From: Candidatus Latescibacterota bacterium
GTDB taxonomy: Bacteria > Latescibacterota > UBA2968 > UBA8231
Direction of reading: 5' to 3'
Length of the DNA stretch: 9,434 nt
Assembly (NCBI GenBank): GCA_022825185.1
Contig: JAJDYK010000345.1
Span: 1 to 9,434, forward strand
In this document: in pieces, positions 5,809 through 9,434 of the stretch
Layout: each line of letters opens with the position of its first letter
Position numbering within the stretch: position 1 is the first letter of the stretch
Notes under the pieces: model-generated
Told to the model about the DNA's origin: nothing
The model's database searches: none
The model's input: only the letters and a program-made list of their open reading frames with translations
Made by a program: the position numbers and the translations under genes

Positions 5809-7608
5809 ATGTTGAAGATCGCCGTTATTGGATGCACAGTGTTATGGAGCGGCCTCGCCGAGGCGGTCAAGTGGGACTTCGACGATGGGACGACGCAAGG
5901 GTGGTCCGCCAAAAGAGCGTTTGAATGGGGTGGGCCAAATGAATTTTATCTGTTTCCGGGGGAGGTCGAAGACGGCGTGTGGAGGATTGATGTCGCGTCC
6001 TCGATGGTGGACAAAAGGGATCCTTCTCCAGATGTGACCTTAATTTCTTATCCCATCGGCTACGATTCGCACCTGTTTGATCGGGTGCGGGTCCGATTCC
6101 GCACCGTGCATGATCGCCCTACGGTAGGGCGCGTGCGGCTTGCTTGGACCAACGAGCTCAACCTCGCGACACCAGGGCTCGATCCAGAGCCGTCAGAAAG
6201 CCGGTTTGCGGTCCCCTCCATAGACTTTGTTTACACGACTGAGTGGCAGGAAGTAGAGTTTGCCCTCTCCGGCCAAGATGAGATCGTGTGGGCAGGGCTT
6301 TTACGGGATATTCGACTGCGTTTTAGATTGGATCGAAATGAAGCGGAGGAGCCCCGGTCGATGGATGAGGTGGTCGGGCATTTTGAGATCGACTGGATCG
6401 AGTTGACCGGCCCTGAAGAGCGCTCGCAGGGCGAATTAGCCCGGCCGCATGTAGAGTATTTTCACTTTGATGATCCCGGTCTTTTTGCACCCCCGGTCTT
6501 TTATCCGATTACACCGGGTTTGGGGTATGGGAGCAACGGCGTCTTAACCGACTTAGATGGCGATGGCGACTTAGACCTTTTCTCTGCTCATTATACCCGT
6601 TATGAGGGAGCCCCCGTTTGGGACTGGGTCATGGCCCTCAATGATGGTAGCGGAGCCTTTGAAATCGCGCGCATCGGGTATCCTGCGGGACGGGGGCCTT
6701 TGTTAATACTCGCCAGCGATGTGGATGGCGATGGCCAAGACGAGATTATGATAAGACAAATAGACGTAATAGAGGCTTGGTCTATCGGGGCGGATCTCCA
6801 AGAAGAGGTACTCAGTATAAGTCCGGACGATCTCGAAGCGCTATGGGAGGATTTGTACTACAGGAGAGACGATTTTGATGGCGATGGGCGGCAGGAGGTG
6901 CTCGTGGGACTCCAACACAACTCCTTTGAAGGGAGCATGGGACTCGTTGTGCAAAAAAGGGCTGAAGATGGAGGGCTGTCCGAAGAGGTCCTGAAGGTAC
7001 TGTATGATGAGCATTTGTTTCTGCGCTCGTTGGTGGAGGTGCGCGATTTGAACGCCGATGGGGTGGATGATTGGGTGTTTGTCGGCGGCAATCGGGCATC
7101 GGGCTTTGGGGTGTTTGTCGAGTGGGGTGGAGGCTTAAGTCCAACCCAAGAAAAGGAGACGCATCGCTTGACGGGCGATGGGACTTGGGTGCTGCCCGGC
7201 GATGTGGATGACGACGGCGACTTGGACTTGGTGGTGTTGGATCCGGCCTTGGGCGGCGTGCATGTGCTTAAAAATTCGGGAGGAGGGCAGCCGACGGCAG
7301 TGATGACGGCGGCGGGTGCTGTGCCAGCGCAATATAGGTTGGGCGACAGCTATCCCAATCCGTTTAATCCGGCTGTGGTGATTCCCCTTGATTTGGCGGC
7401 GGACGCGGCGGGAGTGTCGCTGACGGTGTACGACGCGTTGGGTCGTCGGGTGCGGCAGTTGTGGCAGGGGGCACTACCGGTGGGTACGCATCGGTTTGTG
7501 TGGGACGGTCGAGACGAGGTAGCTAGGGATGTGGCTGCCGGCGTGTATCTCTATCGGGTCGAGGTGGATGGGCGCGTAGAAGCTAAGAAGACGACGAAGC
7601 TGCCGTGA
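5809..7608 (+). CDS. Secreted FG-GAP repeat protein with C-terminal FlgD-Ig / T9SS-like sorting tail
   Basis: 599 aa. Residues 1-19 form a signal peptide (cleavage after A-E-A). Residues ~20-200 are strand-rich and begin W-D-F-D-D-G-T-T-Q-G-W, a typical opening of a carbohydrate-binding-like beta-sandwich. Five FG-GAP/VCBS calcium loops follow, each D-x-D/N-x-D-G or close to it: D248-D256, D304-D311, D355-E363, D413-D420 and D465-D473, which suits a beta-propeller. The last ~90 residues carry Y-P-N-P-F-N-P (515-521), Y-D-A-L-G-R-R-V, W-D-G-R-D and A-A-G-V-Y-L-Y-R-V-E: the FlgD-Ig-like tail, which in Fibrobacterota, Latescibacterota and Bacteroidota is used as, or resembles, a type IX secretion signal. 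A surface or exported protein that binds a polymer or ligand is inferred. The ATG at 5809 follows GGAGGT (5797-5802). The gene ends at a strong terminator. Confidence 0.85.
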   Translation: MLKIAVIGCTVLWSGLAEAVKWDFDDGTTQGWSAKRAFEWGGPNEFYLFPGEVEDGVWRIDVASSMVDKRDPSPDVTLISYPIGYDSHLFDRVRVRFRTVHDRPTVGRVRLAWTNELNLATPGLDPEPSESRFAVPSIDFVYTTEWQEVEFALSGQDEIVWAGLLRDIRLRFRLDRNEAEEPRSMDEVVGHFEIDWIELTGPEERSQGELARPHVEYFHFDDPGLFAPPVFYPITPGLGYGSNGVLTDLDGDGDLDLFSAHYTRYEGAPVWDWVMALNDGSGAFEIARIGYPAGRGPLLILASDVDGDGQDEIMIRQIDVIEAWSIGADLQEEVLSISPDDLEALWEDLYYRRDDFDGDGRQEVLVGLQHNSFEGSMGLVVQKRAEDGGLSEEVLKVLYDEHLFLRSLVEVRDLNADGVDDWVFVGGNRASGFGVFVEWGGGLSPTQEKETHRLTGDGTWVLPGDVDDDGDLDLVVLDPALGGVHVLKNSGGGQPTAVMTAAGAVPAQYRLGDSYPNPFNPAVVIPLDLAADAAGVSLTVYDALGRRVRQLWQGALPVGTHRFVWDGRDEVARDVAAGVYLYRVEVDGRVEAKKTTKLP

Positions 7609-7670
7609 GGGAAAACGTGGGCCGATGAGAAGGCCGACCTCGGGTCGCATTTGACTTGGGGCAGAAAATT

Positions 7671-7709
7671 AACCGCCGCTAACGCCATAAGTTAGCGGCG
7701 GTTTTTTTT
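7671..7709 (+). terminator. Intrinsic terminator, probably bidirectional
   Basis: A perfect 13-bp stem (7671-7683 with 7691-7703) and a 7-nt loop precede a run of T to 7709, about 60 bp after the FG-GAP stop codon. On the minus strand the same hairpin is followed by AATTTTC, just past the stop of the DUF4380-like gene (7714), so it probably ends both convergent transcripts. Confidence 0.92.
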
Positions 7710-7713
7710 GTAA

Positions 7714-8694
7714 TCAGCGCGCCTCTCGTTCCACCAGCGCGCTGATGGCTTCGAGGTCGAGGTCGCTGCCGTCTTGAGGGTAGGTGTAGGGCAGGAGCCA
7801 CCAGTCCTCGGTGAAGGAGGCTTCCCCGCCGGGGGGTATGTCCTCGCGTGGGCCGATCGGCTCCAACTCGCACATCAGATCCTCGTAATACCATATTGAG
7901 ATGGTCAGTCCGGCCAGTTCGCCGTAGGGACGGTCGGGATACACTGGATAGCGCTTGACCCACAGTAGGTCGTTGCGGTCGAGATAGGCAAACCACCCGG
8001 CTTGTGAGTCCATGCCGAGCTTGGGTCTGAGCGGCGTGGAGAGGACTTCGAGGAAGTTGTCGCGGATGCGGATGTTGGGGTCTCCGGGGCGGTAGTTGAT
8101 GACCGGGCCGGGGCCGTACATGACATAGGAATCCGGGAAGCGACTCGGCGTTAGGGGAATGATTACGATGCCGCCACCGGTGCCAAAGGTGCGGCTCCAG
8201 TGGCCCCAGTGTTTTTCGCTGTCGGAGACGTTTTTGATGGTTTGGGTAACGCTCAAGTGCGTGGAGTCTTCGGCGAGTTGGAAGTCGCGGATGAGTTGGA
8301 CGCCGGTAGGCTCGTCCTTTTTGCTGGTCAGACGCGCTGAGCGCGGGCCGGTGATTTGACTTTCCCACTGCCCGAGCCAGAGGTCGGGGTGGGCGGGGAT
8401 GATCATTTCCGGGCCGATGTCGAGGCGGCCGCCGGTGGGGCCGAAGCGAGGATCGCCGTCTTCAAAGGTCGCGCCTTCTTGGGCGGGGTCGAGGTAGATG
8501 GCGTTGGGGCCTTTGCGCGAGTATTCGAGGACGCGACCGGCCGATGAGGTGAGGACGACTCGGGTGTGGGCGTTTTCGAGGAGGATGCAGTCTTCGTAGC
8601 CGAAGTAGGTGATGCGGTCGGTACCGGGCATGTTGGGATCGGCTCCAGCTTGAGTGATGGCGAGGGTGAGAAGTAGCAGCGTTAGTCGGCGCAT
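7714..8694 (-). CDS. Secreted DUF4380-like protein (mutarotase-type beta-sandwich)
   Basis: 326 aa. Residues 1-18 are a signal peptide (M-R-R-L then a Leu-rich core, cleavage near A-G-A). The body runs L-L-E-N-A-H-T-R-V-V-L...G-R-V-L-E-Y (38-58), D-I-G-P-E (92-96), W-E-S (110-112), R-D-F-Q-L...T-Q-T-I-K-N-V-S-D (136-158), then W-F-A-Y-L-D-R and W-Y-Y-E-D. This order of strands, with a conserved N near 40 and E-x-W positions, matches the DUF4380/galactose-mutarotase-like super-sandwich, a family probably binding carbohydrate. I infer a periplasmic or exported sugar-binding or sugar-modifying protein; the reaction is unknown. The start at 8694 is fixed by AAGGAAG, which overlaps the acuI stop codon 13 bp upstream, so the two genes are co-translated from one transcript. 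Confidence 0.78.
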   Translation of the reverse strand: MRRLTLLLLTLAITQAGADPNMPGTDRITYFGYEDCILLENAHTRVVLTSSAGRVLEYSRKGPNAIYLDPAQEGATFEDGDPRFGPTGGRLDIGPEMIIPAHPDLWLGQWESQITGPRSARLTSKKDEPTGVQLIRDFQLAEDSTHLSVTQTIKNVSDSEKHWGHWSRTFGTGGGIVIIPLTPSRFPDSYVMYGPGPVINYRPGDPNIRIRDNFLEVLSTPLRPKLGMDSQAGWFAYLDRNDLLWVKRYPVYPDRPYGELAGLTISIWYYEDLMCELEPIGPREDIPPGGEASFTEDWWLLPYTYPQDGSDLDLEAISALVEREAR

Positions 8695-8707
8695 AGTGTG
8701 TTCTTCC

Positions 8708-9434
8708 TTATTGATTGGGATTGACGATGACGCGGCCTTGGACTTTGCCTGCTAAGATGTCCTTGCCGAGGCGGGGGACGTCGGCTAAACCGACCTCCGT
8801 GCAGATGCGATCTAATTTTTCCAAGGGCAGTGCAGTGGCTAGGCGCGCCCAAGTGGCAGCGCGGCGCTCGGCTGGGTAGAACACCGAGTCGATGCCGAGG
8901 ATGTTGACGCTGCGCAGCAAGAAGGGGATGACGGTGGTTGTGAGTTGGGCACCGCCGGCTAAGCCCACGGCAGCGACGGAACCCCCGTAGTTCATCTGGG
9001 CCAAGACGCGGGCCAAGGTGGTGCCGCCGACCGAGTCGATGCAGGCGGCCCAGCGCGCACTTTCCAAGGGTTTGCTGGATGGCTCGGCGAGGTCTTGGCG
9101 CGGGATGATGGTCTGGGCACCGAGGTCTCTTAGATAGGGCTCGAGTTCGGGGCGACCAGTGGATGCGGCGACTTGGTAGCCCAGCGAGGCGAGGAGTAGG
9201 ACGGATAGGGAGCCGACGCCGCCGGCCGCCCCGGTGACGAGGACTTCGCCTTTGTCGGGCGTGAGGCCGTGGGCTTCGAGGGCTTCTAAGGAGATAGCTG
9301 CGGTCAGGCCAGCGGCACCTAAGCCCATGGCATTGCGCAGGGTCAGATCGACGGGTAGGGGCACGAGCCAGTCGGCCTTGAGCCGCGCCTTTTGCGCGTA
9401 CCCGCCCCAGTGGATTTCGCCGACGCGCCAGCCC
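8708..9434 (-). CDS. acuI: Acrylyl-CoA reductase (AcuI/YhdH-type MDR oxidoreductase), 5' part missing
   Basis: 241 codons remain of a family that is usually about 325 aa; the first ~84 lie beyond the right edge. The visible part opens G-W-R-V-G-E-I-H-W-G-G-Y-A, close to E. coli YhdH, and the GTG near 9364 is internal, not a start. V-T-G-A-A-G-G-V-G-S (residues 66-75) is the NADPH-binding loop of the medium-chain reductases; S-T-G-R-P-E...Y-L-R-D-L-G-A (91-106) is the NADPH-phosphate region. Q-M-N-Y-G-G...G-L-A-G (146-160) and I-D-S-V...P-A-E-R-R (181-191) are AcuI/YhdH hallmarks. The family is zinc-free and reduces acryloyl-CoA to propionyl-CoA with NADPH, in the cytoplasm. It acts in DMSP, acrylate and 3-hydroxypropionate metabolism or simply in detoxification of acryloyl-CoA. 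No DMSP lyase is in the window. The stop is inside the ribosome-binding site of the DUF4380-like gene. Confidence 0.9.
   Translation of the reverse strand, partial: GWRVGEIHWGGYAQKARLKADWLVPLPVDLTLRNAMGLGAAGLTAAISLEALEAHGLTPDKGEVLVTGAAGGVGSLSVLLLASLGYQVAASTGRPELEPYLRDLGAQTIIPRQDLAEPSSKPLESARWAACIDSVGGTTLARVLAQMNYGGSVAAVGLAGGAQLTTTVIPFLLRSVNILGIDSVFYPAERRAATWARLATALPLEKLDRICTEVGLADVPRLGKDILAGKVQGRVIVNPNQ

Noticed and set aside
7679..8368. 229-codon open frame on the minus strand overlapping the DUF4380-like gene
   Set aside because: It is a frame-shifted shadow of that gene, very rich in Arg, Pro and His, and runs through the terminator stem.
9364..9364. GTG at 9364 as start of the acuI gene
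   Set aside because: The upstream codons in the same frame to the window edge match the AcuI/YhdH family, so this GTG is internal.

Overview
The window reads as a GC-rich bacterial chromosome segment, mostly metabolic and envelope genes. Organism (inference): a Gram-negative, probably uncultivated lineage. One secreted protein carries FG-GAP calcium-binding repeats and a C-terminal YPNPFNP / FlgD-Ig-like sorting tail, typical of Latescibacterota, Poribacteria, Fibrobacterota and Bacteroidota-type phyla. The sulfatase-superfamily gene and the DUF4380-like secreted protein fit the same picture. No rRNA, tRNA, CRISPR array, insertion sequence or integrase was seen.

Layout. Left edge to 1827 (minus strand): an orphan protein of about 508 aa ending in an Apea-like HEPN domain with an intact R-x4-H motif, followed 67 bp downstream by the start of a secreted protein cut by the window edge (1-233). 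From 2003 to 4325 (plus strand): a TIGR01777-type SDR epimerase and a sulfatase/alkaline-phosphatase superfamily hydrolase, 37 bp apart, likely one operon. From 4446 to 5691 (minus strand): a 69-residue protein of unknown function and an alpha/beta-hydrolase. From 5809 to 7608 (plus strand): the secreted FG-GAP protein. A strong bidirectional hairpin terminator (7671-7709) separates it from the convergent operon at 7714-9434 (minus strand), which holds an AcuI/YhdH-type acrylyl-CoA reductase (N-terminus off the window) and a secreted DUF4380-like protein whose ribosome-binding site overlaps the acuI stop codon.

How they fit together. No single pathway joins the genes. The repeated theme is secreted or envelope proteins beside small-molecule hydrolases and reductases. 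The three points most worth a second look are: (1) the orphan HEPN gene, which resembles single-gene RNA-targeting defence effectors; (2) a short in-frame piece of the epimerase coding sequence (codons 82-97) that recurs at 273-314, across the HEPN stop codon, so the HEPN gene lies between a fragment and an intact copy of the same gene; (3) the sulfatase-like enzyme has Thr where sulfatases have the Cys/Ser that becomes formylglycine, which points to a phospho-ester rather than sulfate-ester chemistry. None amounts to a clearly new multi-gene system.
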